DNA from: Haloimpatiens sp042688525
GTDB taxonomy: Bacteria > Bacillota > Clostridia > Clostridiales > Clostridiaceae
Assembly (NCBI RefSeq): GCF_042688525.2
Contig: NZ_JBHWAB010000001.1
Coordinates: 3,348,001 to 3,412,000, forward strand
Direction: 5' to 3'
DNA length: 64,000 nucleotides
Shown: piece after piece, positions 36,014 through 45,606 of the stretch
How positions within the stretch are numbered: position 1 is the first letter of the stretch
Layout: every line of letters begins with the position of its first letter
The notes under the pieces: model-generated
Databases searched by the model: none
Seen by the model: the letters and a program-made list of their open reading frames with translations, nothing else
Told to the model about the DNA's origin: nothing
Program-made: the position numbers and the translations under genes

Positions 36014-37381
36014 CTACATATTTATATCATTACTTTTAGAGACAGCTTTCTTTTCAAATTTCTCATTATAATCTTTAATAGATTTTTTAACTACTCCTAC
36101 AAGTCCAAGTAAAGCTATTAAGTTTGGTATAATTATAATCGCATTAAAGGTATCCATAAACTCCCATACCATTTGTACTTCAAGACTAGGACCAATTACA
36201 ATTATACAAAACATAAGTATCTTATAAATTATTAAACCTTTTCCTTTGAACAAATATCTAAAATTACATTCTCCAAAAAAGTATATACTTATTATTGTAG
36301 TAAAACAGAAAAAGAATAATGCTACAGCTATAAAATATAATCCTGCATTTCCAAAAACACTCTTAAATGCGTTTTGAGTAAGTTCAATTCCTGTAATGTT
36401 TCCATCTGCAGCTCCTGTTACAAGAATTATTATAGCTGTTAATGTTAATATTACAAAAGTATCAATAAACAAACCAATTATAGCCGATAATCCTTGTTGT
36501 ACAGGATGTTTAACTTTTGCTACTGCATGAGCATGTGGAGTAGTTCCCATACCAGCTTCATTGGAATACAATCCTCTTGCTACACCATATCTCACAGCTT
36601 GTTTCACAGAAGCTCCTAAAAATCCACCTGCCGCTGCTCTAGGACTAAAAGCACACACAAAAATCATTTTAAAAGCAAGTCCTATGTTTGATGCATTCAT
36701 AACCACTATGATTATTGCACCAATTATATACATTAAAGCCATTAAAGGTACAACTTTTTCACATAAAGAAGCTATTCTTCCTATACCTCCTATAAATACT
36801 ATTGCTGCAAGTATACCTATTATTAATCCTATAACTATACTTGGGACATTCCACGCTTTAATAAAAGCCTTACCTAATGAATTAGCTTGAACAGTATTAT
36901 CAAACAATCCAAAAATTATATATCCAACTGCAAAAAACATTGCTAAAACTGGTTTTTTAAGTCCATCTCTTATATAAAAAGCTGGTCCTCCTACCATATG
37001 TCCATTTACTTTTTTCTTATAAATTTGAGCTAAAACAGCCTCACTAAATATTGTACTCATTCCAAAAAATCCACTTAGCCACATCCAAAAAATTGCACCA
37101 GGTCCTCCTGATGTAATTGCTGTAGCTGCACCTGCTAAATTTCCTGCTCCAACTTGAGATGCCACCGCTGTAGCTAGTGCTTGAAAAGAAGACATTCCAT
37201 CCTCATTAGCTCTTTTACCTTTTATAGATATAGATGAAAATACTTTTTTAAATGCCCTTCCAAATTTAGTGATTTGAATTCCCTTAAAAGAAATAGTGAG
37301 AAATATACCTGTCCCACACAACGCAAAGATTAAAAAATAATTCCACAAAAATCCATTAATACTTTCAAAAAAATTTAACAA
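36014..37381 (-). CDS. Sodium:alanine symporter (AGCS family)
   Basis: A membrane protein of about 455 residues and roughly 11 helices that imports alanine or glycine with sodium. Family signatures are SSFQALATAVASQVGAGNLAGAATAI, GGPGAIFWMWLSGFFGM, and GLYSNEAGMGTTPHAHA. I favour a TTG start at 37381, 6 nt after GAGGGG. The ATG at 37399 overlaps that site and has no ribosome binding site of its own. No glycine riboswitch was found upstream. Confidence 0.87.
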   Translation of the reverse strand: MLNFFESINGFLWNYFLIFALCGTGIFLTISFKGIQITKFGRAFKKVFSSISIKGKRANEDGMSSFQALATAVASQVGAGNLAGAATAITSGGPGAIFWMWLSGFFGMSTIFSEAVLAQIYKKKVNGHMVGGPAFYIRDGLKKPVLAMFFAVGYIIFGLFDNTVQANSLGKAFIKAWNVPSIVIGLIIGILAAIVFIGGIGRIASLCEKVVPLMALMYIIGAIIIVVMNASNIGLAFKMIFVCAFSPRAAAGGFLGASVKQAVRYGVARGLYSNEAGMGTTPHAHAVAKVKHPVQQGLSAIIGLFIDTFVILTLTAIIILVTGAADGNITGIELTQNAFKSVFGNAGLYFIAVALFFFCFTTIISIYFFGECNFRYLFKGKGLIIYKILMFCIIVIGPSLEVQMVWEFMDTFNAIIIIPNLIALLGLVGVVKKSIKDYNEKFEKKAVSKSNDINM

Positions 37382-37399
37382 ATATAACCCCTCTTTCAT

Positions 37400-37863
37400 T
37401 TTGATTAATATATTATGTATAAATATCCTTTTTAATATGAATGAAAATTTCGAAAATTAAAATTATTTTTTGAGATAATTTCAATTATTTTTACTATATA
37501 AAATATTTATTACAACATATCCTCATTTTAATAGTATATAAATTACTTTTATTACATACTATTGAAAAATAAATACCCTTTAATTTCATAATATAATACA
37601 TATATTTAATTGTAAATATTTGTATATAGCGGATATTTATTCGTATATGACTCTATATTCATTTATCTCACTCTATCTTTTGTCAATTTACTAAAACAAA
37701 AAAATGTTTACAACATTCTTGTAAGAAATATTATAAACACTTTTTTATTATATTTTTATTTAGACACTTCTCATTTTAACCTTCAATAAACCCATAATTG
37801 TCTGATGTTAATATAATATTACAGGTATAAAAAAACAAATTGTAGAAATACTTTACCCCTTCT
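37400..37863. other. 464-bp AT-rich intergenic region, nothing recognised
   Basis: It lies between the symporter start and the end of the ECF ATPase gene. I see no conserved riboswitch, operator palindrome, strong hairpin or ORF with a ribosome binding site. Confidence 0.4.
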
Positions 37864-39321
37864 TTAAGATACAATGAAAAACTCCTTAAGTTTTTTTTCA
37901 TTCTTATCATTTAGTAGAAAATCATCTTTTAACATACCATCATCAAAATGAAAAATACGGTTGCAAACAGAAGAAATAAATTCGTAATCATGAGTAACTA
38001 CAAAAATTATTTTTCCCATACTAGCCAGTTTTGTAAACAATTTTGTAACTTGCTTCATACTACCAAAATCAAGCCCACTTGTAGGTTCGTCAAAAACAAG
38101 TATTTCTTTATTACAAATCATGCTAACAGCCACAGCAGTACGCTGCTTTTGACCGCCTGATAAAGTATTAGGATGCCGGTTTTTATACTGATAAATTTTT
38201 AATTCTTTCATTACTTGTTTTACAATTTCAGTATCTGGATTTTTAATCCCAAGATAACATTCCTGTTCTACACTTTCAGCAAAGAGCTGATAATTAACAT
38301 CCTGCATAACCATATAGGAAAGTTTCAACCGCTGTTTTTTATTTACCTTTTTTCCATCCCATAAAAAACTTCCACTGCATCCCTTATGTAATCCACAAAC
38401 ACTTCGTAAGAATGTAGACTTACCAGCTCCATTATGTCCTATAATTCCAATAATTTCTCCACGCGCTGCACCAACAGAAATATTATCCATAATAACTTTG
38501 TTTTTATAATATGTACTCATATTATCTATTTTTAAAGTATGTTTTTTTGATTTTTTTTTATTTTCTAGTGGTACTATGCTAGATAAATTCATGACTCTAA
38601 GACCCATTTCTATTCTTTGTTCTTCTGGAATTTCAACAAATTCTTCTTTCGTATATATTTTTTTAATTTCCCCATTATCTACATAAACTGCCTTATCAAT
38701 AATATCTTTAAGATAATAAAGTCTATGTTCAGCTATTATAATTGTTTTTCCTTGTTTTTTTAACATCATTAAATTATCACGAAGCTCCATTGTAGCATCT
38801 ACATCTAAATTAGACGATGGTTCATCAAGAACATAAATATCTGGTGACATAGCATAAATAGAACTAAAAGCTATTTTCTGTTTTTCTCCTCCAGATAATT
38901 CAAAAATACTTCTTCCCATCAATTTTTCAATATGCAAATCATTTTTTGTTTTTTCTACACATTCTTTTAATTTCTCGTATGGATAGGAAAGATTTTCTAT
39001 ACCAAATGCAATTTCACTATCTGTATCTACATTAAAAAACTGAGTTCTTGGATTTTGAAATACCGATCCTACTTTTTCTGCAATTTCATACATGGGCATA
39101 TCTAATATATTTTTTTTATCTATTTTTATAGATCCTCTCAGATCTCCGGAATAAAAATTTGGAATTAAACCATTAATCATACGTATAATTGTAGTTTTAC
39201 CACATCCACTACGTCCAGTAAGCAAAATACATTCACCTTTTTTAATTGTAATATTAACATTTTTAATTCCATTTCCTTCTTTCCCATTATAAGAAAAAGA
39301 AGCATCTTCTATTTTAATCAA
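37864..39321 (-). CDS. ECF transporter ATPase, two fused ABC domains
   Basis: The 485-residue energizing subunit of an energy-coupling-factor importer. The first ABC domain (about 1-225) has Walker A LTGRSGCGKTT, signature LSGGEKQKIAF and Walker B YVLDEPSSNLD. The second (about 265-485) has GIIGHNGAGKST, LSGGQKQRTAV and LVFDEPTSGLD. It thus replaces the usual EcfA/EcfA' pair. The start is TTG, 8 nt after GAGGAGG. It is last in mptD-like, ecfT, ecfA order. Arg codons CGT/CGG and Gln CAG are frequent here, unlike in neighbouring genes. Confidence 0.85.
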   Translation of the reverse strand: MIKIEDASFSYNGKEGNGIKNVNITIKKGECILLTGRSGCGKTTIIRMINGLIPNFYSGDLRGSIKIDKKNILDMPMYEIAEKVGSVFQNPRTQFFNVDTDSEIAFGIENLSYPYEKLKECVEKTKNDLHIEKLMGRSIFELSGGEKQKIAFSSIYAMSPDIYVLDEPSSNLDVDATMELRDNLMMLKKQGKTIIIAEHRLYYLKDIIDKAVYVDNGEIKKIYTKEEFVEIPEEQRIEMGLRVMNLSSIVPLENKKKSKKHTLKIDNMSTYYKNKVIMDNISVGAARGEIIGIIGHNGAGKSTFLRSVCGLHKGCSGSFLWDGKKVNKKQRLKLSYMVMQDVNYQLFAESVEQECYLGIKNPDTEIVKQVMKELKIYQYKNRHPNTLSGGQKQRTAVAVSMICNKEILVFDEPTSGLDFGSMKQVTKLFTKLASMGKIIFVVTHDYEFISSVCNRIFHFDDGMLKDDFLLNDKNEKKLKEFFIVS

Positions 39322-39334
39322 TCTTCTGCCTCCT

Positions 39335-40057
39335 CTATGTTGTAATTGCTATTCCTAATAATATGGAAAAGCAAATTGTACAAATAATATCCACATATGA
39401 AAAATGAATCTTCTGAAGACACGTACGAAGTTTTGGATTTTCAATTCCTCTTGTAATTGCTGCTGCAGAAAGTTCATCTGATATTTTAGAAGCAGACATC
39501 ATAAGTGGAACATACATACATTCTATTGTCTGAAGTGGATTCACTACCAAACTGCGAAATGACAGCGATACATCTCTCATTTTCATTGCATCTTTAATAT
39601 GTCCCCAATCCTCTCCAATCATTGGAAAATATCTCATCATTACAGTTAGAGAGATTACTATATTTTTAGGCATATGAATACGATTCATGGCAGCCATAAA
39701 TTCATTTACTCGTGTTGTGGAAATTAATATTCCGCCAAGCATACCGCATGGAAATATTTTTCGTATAAACATGGAAAAACTTACAATCATTATTTTACAA
39801 GTTCCACTTAAATATATTGAACCCAACATCTGAATTATTAATATGATAAAATATGTAATAGCCATTTTTAATGAAAATTCATATGCACCGCAAAGAATTC
39901 CAAGTAATAAAATAGCACTTGCAAATATTATTTCATACTTTATAGATCCCGCAAATAGTACAGACAAATTACCTGCTAAAAGAATAAATAATTTTGTTCT
40001 TGGGTCTATATGTATAAGTCCCTGCTTTTTGTTCCCAGTTTTAAATGATAGCTTCAT
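39335..40057 (-). CDS. ecfT: ECF transporter transmembrane coupling protein EcfT
   Basis: A 240-residue membrane subunit linking the ATPase to the substrate-binding S component. It begins with the EcfT-like IDPRTKLFILLAGNLSVLF. The two Ala-Arg-Gly-type coupling motifs appear as AMKMRDVSLSF and AAAITRGIENP. The ATG overlaps the stop codon of the upstream gene (ATGA). It is 13 bp from the ATPase gene, so the three genes form one operon. Confidence 0.82.
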   Translation of the reverse strand: MKLSFKTGNKKQGLIHIDPRTKLFILLAGNLSVLFAGSIKYEIIFASAILLLGILCGAYEFSLKMAITYFIILIIQMLGSIYLSGTCKIMIVSFSMFIRKIFPCGMLGGILISTTRVNEFMAAMNRIHMPKNIVISLTVMMRYFPMIGEDWGHIKDAMKMRDVSLSFRSLVVNPLQTIECMYVPLMMSASKISDELSAAAITRGIENPKLRTCLQKIHFSYVDIICTICFSILLGIAITT

Positions 40058-40665
40058 GCTACAATTCCTGCTTTTTCAAATTGTTTTCTAAGTAATCTTT
40101 TACCAAGTAAAGCACTAATCAATGCACATAATAATGTTCCAATAATAATTGCTGGAATCATCCAATCCTTTGCTGTGGCAATCATAGTATTCATATAATT
40201 CTGCTCTGTTCCTTTTCCAACTAGATATTCTATGTATTTTTTCTGATTTATCCAAAGCATCATATAAGAACCAAGAGGATTTAATGAAAAAATCATAAAT
40301 CCTAAAATATTCAATTTTATATTTTTGAATTTACCTAATCCTGAAATTAATTCTGCAATAATAGCAAGTATCACATAAGCTACTGTCCACATCCAATACA
40401 TTCCTGTTACAAACATAAGTAATCCCATTAAAATACCAAGAATGATAATAGGTCCATGTTTTGGCACTTTAGCTAAAAGCAAAAGGTAAATTGGTCCTGT
40501 AAGAAGAGCTACAGCTGGTGGCAATAAAAAAGTTAACACTGGGTTTGGTGCAAAAAATATTCCTCCAATAACAGTCACTACAAAAAAAAGTGCAGAAAAA
40601 ATACCTGCTGTCACCAAATCTTTAACTGTTAATCCTTTTTTAATATTAGGTGTTGTATTAATCAT
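40054..40665 (-). CDS. MptD-type ECF transporter S component, substrate unknown
   Basis: This 203-residue protein with about five to six helices is the likely substrate-capture (S) subunit. It starts LTVKDLVTAGIFSALFFVVT, as in the MptD (Trep_Strep) family of putative S components. Its ligand has not been established for the family as far as I know. The ATG follows TTAGGAGGAA. It is the first gene of the operon, divergent from an AraC-type regulator that probably controls it. Confidence 0.78.
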   Translation of the reverse strand: MINTTPNIKKGLTVKDLVTAGIFSALFFVVTVIGGIFFAPNPVLTFLLPPAVALLTGPIYLLLLAKVPKHGPIIILGILMGLLMFVTGMYWMWTVAYVILAIIAELISGLGKFKNIKLNILGFMIFSLNPLGSYMMLWINQKKYIEYLVGKGTEQNYMNTMIATAKDWMIPAIIIGTLLCALISALLGKRLLRKQFEKAGIVA

Positions 40666-40713
40666 ATAAAATTCCTCCTAACAAAATTGTATATTTTCCC
40701 CTGTCAAGCCTCA

Positions 40714-40742
40714 TTGACAAAGTCATTACTAGACATTAAAAT
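40714..40742 (+). promoter_or_regulatory. Promoter of the AraC-family regulator
   Basis: TTGACA (40714-40719), 17-bp spacer, TAAAAT (40737-40742). The -35 hexamer is one arm of an inverted repeat TGTCAA/TTGACA (40702-40719). Confidence 0.6.
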
Positions 40743-40765
40743 AGCAATAAGTTAGTTATTGCTAT
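40741..40765. promoter_or_regulatory. Inverted repeat in the ECF/AraC divergent region
   Basis: ATAGCAATAA and TTATTGCTAT are perfect 10-bp arms around GTTAG. It overlaps the end of the araC-type -10, so it is a candidate operator for control of the divergent genes. A hairpin role is also possible. Confidence 0.45.
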
Positions 40766-40871
40766 CTATAGTTAAAGTATACAATGTATCTAAAAAATCA
40801 CAATAATTTGTAGATATATTCGTCTAATCGTAATAAAAATTAGTCCAATCATAATATTAGGAGGAGATTTG

Positions 40872-41849
40872 ATGAAAAGTATTATTAAAGATATTCACGA
40901 ACCTTATCTACTTGAAAAAGGATTTACACTTGAAGACCCTAATCAACAATACAATGTAATGGGTCAAACCTACAGAATTGATCCTAATATAGGCAAAGGA
41001 TATTATTGGATATATACTCATGAAGACCTGTTTGCAATCGTTATACATAATTTTTTCTTTTATGAAGACTATTTTCTAAAATGTCAATTACCAGAATATT
41101 TAAGTATTACTTATTATGACTCTATTTCAGGTGAAGAATTAAACCCATATAAACGATTAAATGCAGGATGTGTAAAAGGATATTGGAGTAATGAAAATGT
41201 ATACCAAGCATTATTTCATAAAAATATACCAATCCGTTCAATTGGTATCGAGCTAACACCAGAATATTATGAGAATTACTTAAGTAAAAAATATCCAACG
41301 GAATATATAAACATACACTCTGCTCTACTGAGCATAAACGAAGCAACCGATTTTCCAGAAATGGTTTTATTATTAAATCAAATAAAAAGTTATCGTGGAA
41401 CTGGAATGGCCGCAAAACTATTTTATGAAGGTAAAGTTGCAGAGTCAATATCTCTTATTGTAGAAAGATCAAAACAAATGAAGCCAAAAATTTCACAAAG
41501 AATAACAAAACAAGATTTCAATCACTTAGAAACTGTTACTAGTTATATAAATGATCATTATGCTTTTGACTTACATTTAGAACAACTTGCTCAAATAGCA
41601 TGTATGGGAACTACCAAATTAAAATCCACATTTAAAAAGGTACATAAGTGTACTATCACAGAATACATTCAACATCGACGTATGAGTCAAGCTGAACATC
41701 TTTTAGCAAATACAGATTTAAGTATAGGTCAAATTGCACGAATTGTAGGATATCAAAGCGCTAGCCGTTTTTCACAATTGTTTCGAAAAAGCACAGGATT
41801 ACTTCCTTGTAAATATCGAAAATTATCATTAGGAAATAATATGCAATGA
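40872..41849 (+). CDS. AraC-family transcriptional regulator
   Basis: The 325-residue protein has an N-terminal sensor-like region of about 200 residues with no family I can name. The C-terminal AraC DNA-binding domain has two helix-turn-helix units (LEQLAQIACMGTTKLKSTFK and IGQIARIVGYQSASRFSQLF, followed by RKSTGLLPCKYRK). The start is ATG 40872, 5 nt after GGAGGAG; the in-frame TTG at 40869 is less likely. It is divergent from the ECF operon and probably regulates it. It uses CGA/CGT Arg codons much more than surrounding genes. Confidence 0.86.
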   Translation: MKSIIKDIHEPYLLEKGFTLEDPNQQYNVMGQTYRIDPNIGKGYYWIYTHEDLFAIVIHNFFFYEDYFLKCQLPEYLSITYYDSISGEELNPYKRLNAGCVKGYWSNENVYQALFHKNIPIRSIGIELTPEYYENYLSKKYPTEYINIHSALLSINEATDFPEMVLLLNQIKSYRGTGMAAKLFYEGKVAESISLIVERSKQMKPKISQRITKQDFNHLETVTSYINDHYAFDLHLEQLAQIACMGTTKLKSTFKKVHKCTITEYIQHRRMSQAEHLLANTDLSIGQIARIVGYQSASRFSQLFRKSTGLLPCKYRKLSLGNNMQ

Positions 41850-42084
41850 TATAATATATTATTTCTCTATTATAATATAACCTTTAATATCATCTTAAGA
41901 TTAAACTAATTCATAAAATTTAGTATAGTATTTTTCTTATTTATGATAATTTTAGCATTCCAATGTGTACTAGCTTTAAAATTTTTTGATATGTTTAGTA
42001 CAAATATAAATTCAATAACTGATATAGTAAAATTAATAAAATAAAACTTATTCTAACATGTTTTGTAGTGAATCTGTAATAATA

Positions 42085-42141
42085 AAAAGACTTCTAAATT
42101 TAGTTAAAGTTTTTACTCTAACTTAAACTTAGAAGTCTTTT
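42085..42141. terminator. Bidirectional terminator between the AraC gene and guaA
   Basis: Stem AAAAGACTTCTAA/TTAGAAGTCTTTT (42085-42097 and 42129-42141) with partial pairing inside. T-runs exist on both strands. It serves the two convergent genes. The rest of the 41850-42215 gap is AT-rich, with only a doubtful 33-codon frame at 41943-42044. Confidence 0.75.
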
Positions 42142-42215
42142 ACTCATTATCTTAGCAATACTAAAATATTTCCTAGCATAAATAAATGATATTTACGTCA
42201 CAGACAGTGCCTAGT

Positions 42216-43748
42216 TTATTCCCACTCTATTGTAGATGGTGGTTTTGAAGTTACATCATAAACAATTCTGTTTACTCCTTTAACTTCGTTAACAATTCTA
42301 CGACTAACTTTATCCAATACCTCATATGGTATTCTTGCCCAGTCAGAAGTCATAGCATCAGAAGAAGTTACGGCTCTTAATGCTATTGTGTGACAATAAG
42401 TTCTTTCATCTCCCATAACTCCTACAGATTGAATGTTTGGAAGACATGCAAAGTACTGCCATATCTTTTCATCTAGTCCTGCAATTGCAATCTCTTCTCT
42501 GAAAATAGCATCCGCTTCCCTTACAATGAAAAGTTTATCTTCAGTTATTTCTCCAAGAACCCTTATAGCAAGACCTGGTCCTGGGAATGGCTGTCTCCAT
42601 ACAAGCTTGTGAGGTATACCAAGTTCTTCTCCTACAGCTCTTACTTCATCCTTAAATAACTCTCTCAAAGGTTCTATAAGAGAAAACTGCATATCCTCTG
42701 GAAGTCCGCCTACATTGTGATGACTCTTTATTGTTGCAGATGTTTTTGTACCACTTTCTACAACATCCGGATAAATTGTTCCTTGAACAAGATAATCTAT
42801 ATCGCCTAATTTATTAGCTTCTTCTTCAAAAACTCTAATAAATTCTTCTCCAATTATTTTTCTCTTTCTTTCTGGGTCAGATACACCTTTTAATTTTGAT
42901 AAAAATCTTTCTTGAGCATTTACTCTTATTAAGTTCATATCAAATTGTTTCTTGAATATTTTTTCTACTTGATCACCTTCATCTTTTCTAAGAAGACCAT
43001 GATCTACAAATATACAAGTTAATTGCTTTCCTATAGCTTTATGAACAATCACTGCTGCTACTGATGAATCTACTCCACCAGAAAGTGCACATATCACCTT
43101 TTTGTCTCCAACTAATTTTTTTATTTCTTTTATTTTTTCTTGTGCAAAAGAAGACATTGACCAATCGCCTTTTAAATTACAAACCTCAAACAAGAAATTT
43201 TGAAGCATTTTCTTTCCGAATAATGTATGTTCAACTTCTGGATGGAATTGAACTCCATATAATTTTTTGTCCACATTTGCCATAGCAGCACATGGACACT
43301 CATCTGTTGTAGCTATTACTTCAAAACCTTCTGGTGTTTTTGATATATAATCTGTGTGGCTCATCCAACATTGGTCTTTACTATCTATACCTTTAAATAA
43401 TAAACTTTCAGTTTTTAAATCTACTTCAGTTTTTCCATACTCTCTTTTTTCTGGAGTTTTAACTTCTCCACCTAATGTATATGCCATTAATTGATCTCCA
43501 TAACATATCCCAAGTATAGGAATACCTAATTCAAAAATTTCTTTATCTAATCTTGGAGAACCTTCTTCATATACACTATTTGGTCCACCAGTAAATATTA
43601 TCCCTTTAGGATTTTTTCCTTTTATTTTTTCTATTGAATAATCATAAGGAACTATTTCACAATAAACACTGTTTTCTCTAACTCTTCTTGCGATAAGCTG
43701 ATTATACTGTCCACCAAAATCAATTACTAAAACTAATTCTCTTTCCAT
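42216..43748 (-). CDS. guaA: GMP synthase (glutamine-hydrolysing)
   Basis: The 510-residue enzyme converts XMP to GMP using glutamine and ATP. The class I amidotransferase domain (1 to about 195) has the nucleophile Cys in GICYGDQLMAY and the His/Glu in VQFHPEVEHT. The ATP pyrophosphatase domain has the PP-loop ALSGGVDSSVAA. The dimerisation domain ends in the usual SKPPSTIEWE. TGGAGGTG precedes the ATG. It is 38 bp downstream of guaB and shares its guanine riboswitch. Confidence 0.97.
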   Translation of the reverse strand: MERELVLVIDFGGQYNQLIARRVRENSVYCEIVPYDYSIEKIKGKNPKGIIFTGGPNSVYEEGSPRLDKEIFELGIPILGICYGDQLMAYTLGGEVKTPEKREYGKTEVDLKTESLLFKGIDSKDQCWMSHTDYISKTPEGFEVIATTDECPCAAMANVDKKLYGVQFHPEVEHTLFGKKMLQNFLFEVCNLKGDWSMSSFAQEKIKEIKKLVGDKKVICALSGGVDSSVAAVIVHKAIGKQLTCIFVDHGLLRKDEGDQVEKIFKKQFDMNLIRVNAQERFLSKLKGVSDPERKRKIIGEEFIRVFEEEANKLGDIDYLVQGTIYPDVVESGTKTSATIKSHHNVGGLPEDMQFSLIEPLRELFKDEVRAVGEELGIPHKLVWRQPFPGPGLAIRVLGEITEDKLFIVREADAIFREEIAIAGLDEKIWQYFACLPNIQSVGVMGDERTYCHTIALRAVTSSDAMTSDWARIPYEVLDKVSRRIVNEVKGVNRIVYDVTSKPPSTIEWE

Positions 43749-43786
43749 GCGGCACCTCCATATTTTAACCTTATATTATCTAAAAA

Positions 43787-45241
43787 CTATCTGTTTACGC
43801 TATAGTTTGGTGCTTCTTTAGTTATGTTTATGTCATGTGGGTGACTTTCTCTAAATCCTGCTGAAGTCTGTACTACAAATTTAGCATTTTCATATAAATA
43901 TTCTAATGTTTTAGCCCCTAAATATCCCATTCCTGAACGAATTCCGCCTAGCATTTGGAAAATAGTCTCTGTAACATATCCTCTGTATGGTAGTCTACCT
44001 TCTACACCTTCTGGAACTAATTTCTTGCTGTCTTCTTGGAAATATCTATCCTTACTACCACACTGCATTGCTGCAAGAGATCCCATTCCTCTATATACTT
44101 TGTAGCTTCTTCCTTGATATATTTCAGTTTCACCTGGTGCTTCTTCACAACCAGCAAACATTGAACCCATCATACAAATTTTAGCTCCTGCTGCAAGCGC
44201 CTTTACTATATCTCCAGAATATTTTAATCCACCATCTGCAATTACTGGTACTCCATGTTTATTTGCTTCTTCAACACAATCCATTACTGCTGTAAGTTGA
44301 GGTACTCCAACACCTGCAACAACTCTTGTTGTACATATAGATCCTGGTCCTATACCTACTTTTACACAATCAGCTCCTGATTTTATTAAATCCTTTGTAG
44401 CTTCTGCTGTAGCTACATTACCTGCAATTACTTGTAACTCTGGATATTTAGTTTTTACAGCCTTAACAGCATCTAAAACTCCTTTTGAATGTCCATGTGC
44501 AGTATCTAATGTTATTACATCTACATTTGCATCAACAAGAGCATCTACTCTTACCATCATATCTTTAGTAACTCCTACAGCAGCTCCACATAATAGTCTA
44601 CCTTTAGAATCTTTTGCTGCATTAGGATATCTCTTTACTTTTTCAATATCTTTTATAGTTATTAATCCTACTAAATTATTCTCTTTATCTACAAGTGGTA
44701 ATTTTTCTATTTTATGATTTTTTAATAATTCTTTAGCTTCTTCTACTGTAGTTCCTTCTGGTGCAGTTATAAGATTTTCTTTTGTCATAACTTCTTTAAT
44801 TTTTCTTGAATAATCATTTTCAAAAACAATATCTCTATTTGTTATGATTCCAACTAGTTTTTCATCTACAGTTATTGGTACACCTGAAATTCTATATTTA
44901 CTCATTAATTTTAGAGCATCTTCAATCTTATGTTCTGGTGAAAGTGAAAATGGATCAGTTATTACACCATTTTCTTGTCTTTTAACTCTATCAACTTCAG
45001 AAGCTTGTCTTTCTATACTCATATTTTTATGTATAATCCCTATTCCACCTTCTCTTGCCATAGCTATTGCCATTTTAGATTCAGTAACAGTATCCATGCC
45101 AGCACTCATAAGAGGAATATTTAATTTTATAGTTTTAGTTAAATTAGTTTTCAAACTAACTTCCTTTGGTAACACCTCAGATTTATTTGGTACTAATAAA
45201 ACGTCATCAAAAGTATATCCTGTTTTCCATATAATAGCCAC
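43787..45241 (-). CDS. guaB: IMP dehydrogenase
   Basis: The 484-residue enzyme oxidises IMP to XMP with NAD, committing purines to guanine nucleotides. It begins with the conserved KTGYTFDDVLLVPNKSE. Two CBS domains follow (about 95-205), then the catalytic loop GIGPGSICTTRVVAGVG with the active Cys. The flap region KVYRGMGSLAAM is also seen. I choose GTG 45241, which lies about 11 nt after AAAGGA and gives the typical length. The ATG at 45253 touches the ribosome binding site and would add a non-conserved MCGI. It is regulated by the guanine riboswitch upstream. Confidence 0.95.
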   Translation of the reverse strand: MAIIWKTGYTFDDVLLVPNKSEVLPKEVSLKTNLTKTIKLNIPLMSAGMDTVTESKMAIAMAREGGIGIIHKNMSIERQASEVDRVKRQENGVITDPFSLSPEHKIEDALKLMSKYRISGVPITVDEKLVGIITNRDIVFENDYSRKIKEVMTKENLITAPEGTTVEEAKELLKNHKIEKLPLVDKENNLVGLITIKDIEKVKRYPNAAKDSKGRLLCGAAVGVTKDMMVRVDALVDANVDVITLDTAHGHSKGVLDAVKAVKTKYPELQVIAGNVATAEATKDLIKSGADCVKVGIGPGSICTTRVVAGVGVPQLTAVMDCVEEANKHGVPVIADGGLKYSGDIVKALAAGAKICMMGSMFAGCEEAPGETEIYQGRSYKVYRGMGSLAAMQCGSKDRYFQEDSKKLVPEGVEGRLPYRGYVTETIFQMLGGIRSGMGYLGAKTLEYLYENAKFVVQTSAGFRESHPHDINITKEAPNYSVNR

Positions 45242-45341
45242 TATACCGCACATCCTTTCAAATAATTTGTAATTTAAATCTAAATATTTTAAATCTTGTT
45301 TTTAGTCTTTATTCTATCTTTACCTATTATTTACTATATGC

Positions 45342-45390
45342 AAAAAAAACATACTATTTTCACAAAATGTATGAGTGAAAATGGTATGTT
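45342..45390 (-). terminator. Expression-platform terminator of the guanine riboswitch
   Basis: On the minus strand AACATACCATTTTCAC pairs with GTGAAAATAGTATGTT, followed by an uninterrupted run of eight T. It lies between the aptamer and guaB. Confidence 0.9.
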
Positions 45391-45404
45391 TATATACTTA
45401 CCAT

Positions 45405-45477
45405 AGTCACACATAGTCGGAAATTTACGGTTTCCGGTAGATACTCCTTGCCTTATTCAAGGTATATATGAGTGATA
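45405..45477 (-). ncRNA. Guanine-type purine riboswitch aptamer
   Basis: On the minus strand the P1 arms are TCACTCATA and TATGTGTGA. P2 is CCTTG...CAAGG, J2/3 is AGTATCTACC, P3 starts CCGGAAACCGTAAATTTCC, and J3/1 is GACTATG. The C in GACTATG (where adenine riboswitches have T) indicates guanine or hypoxanthine recognition. With the terminator just downstream it should turn guaBA off when guanine is plentiful. Confidence 0.95.
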
Positions 45478-45518
45478 TATATCATTATTTTTATTACCTG
45501 TAAAAACTTATTATAACT

Positions 45519-45547
45519 ATTCTATGTAAAATTTATAACTTTGTCAA
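45519..45547 (-). promoter_or_regulatory. guaBA promoter
   Basis: Perfect TTGACA (45542-45547), 17-bp spacer, TAGAAT (45519-45524) on the minus strand, about 40 bp upstream of the aptamer. Confidence 0.65.
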
Positions 45548-45606
45548 TAAAAAATTTAAAATTTTACTGCATGAATTTTAAAATATGAATAAAAAATTTC
45601 AATTTA

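Noticed and set aside
37400..37863. Possible glycine riboswitch before the alanine/glycine symporter
   Set aside because: I could not find the conserved GGAGAG and associated helices; the region is almost purely A/T.
41943..42044. 33-codon plus-strand frame with a hydrophobic start (MIILAFQCVLAL)
   Set aside because: No ribosome binding site; the frame is open upstream only without an ATG. It could be a gene relic, but the evidence is too thin.
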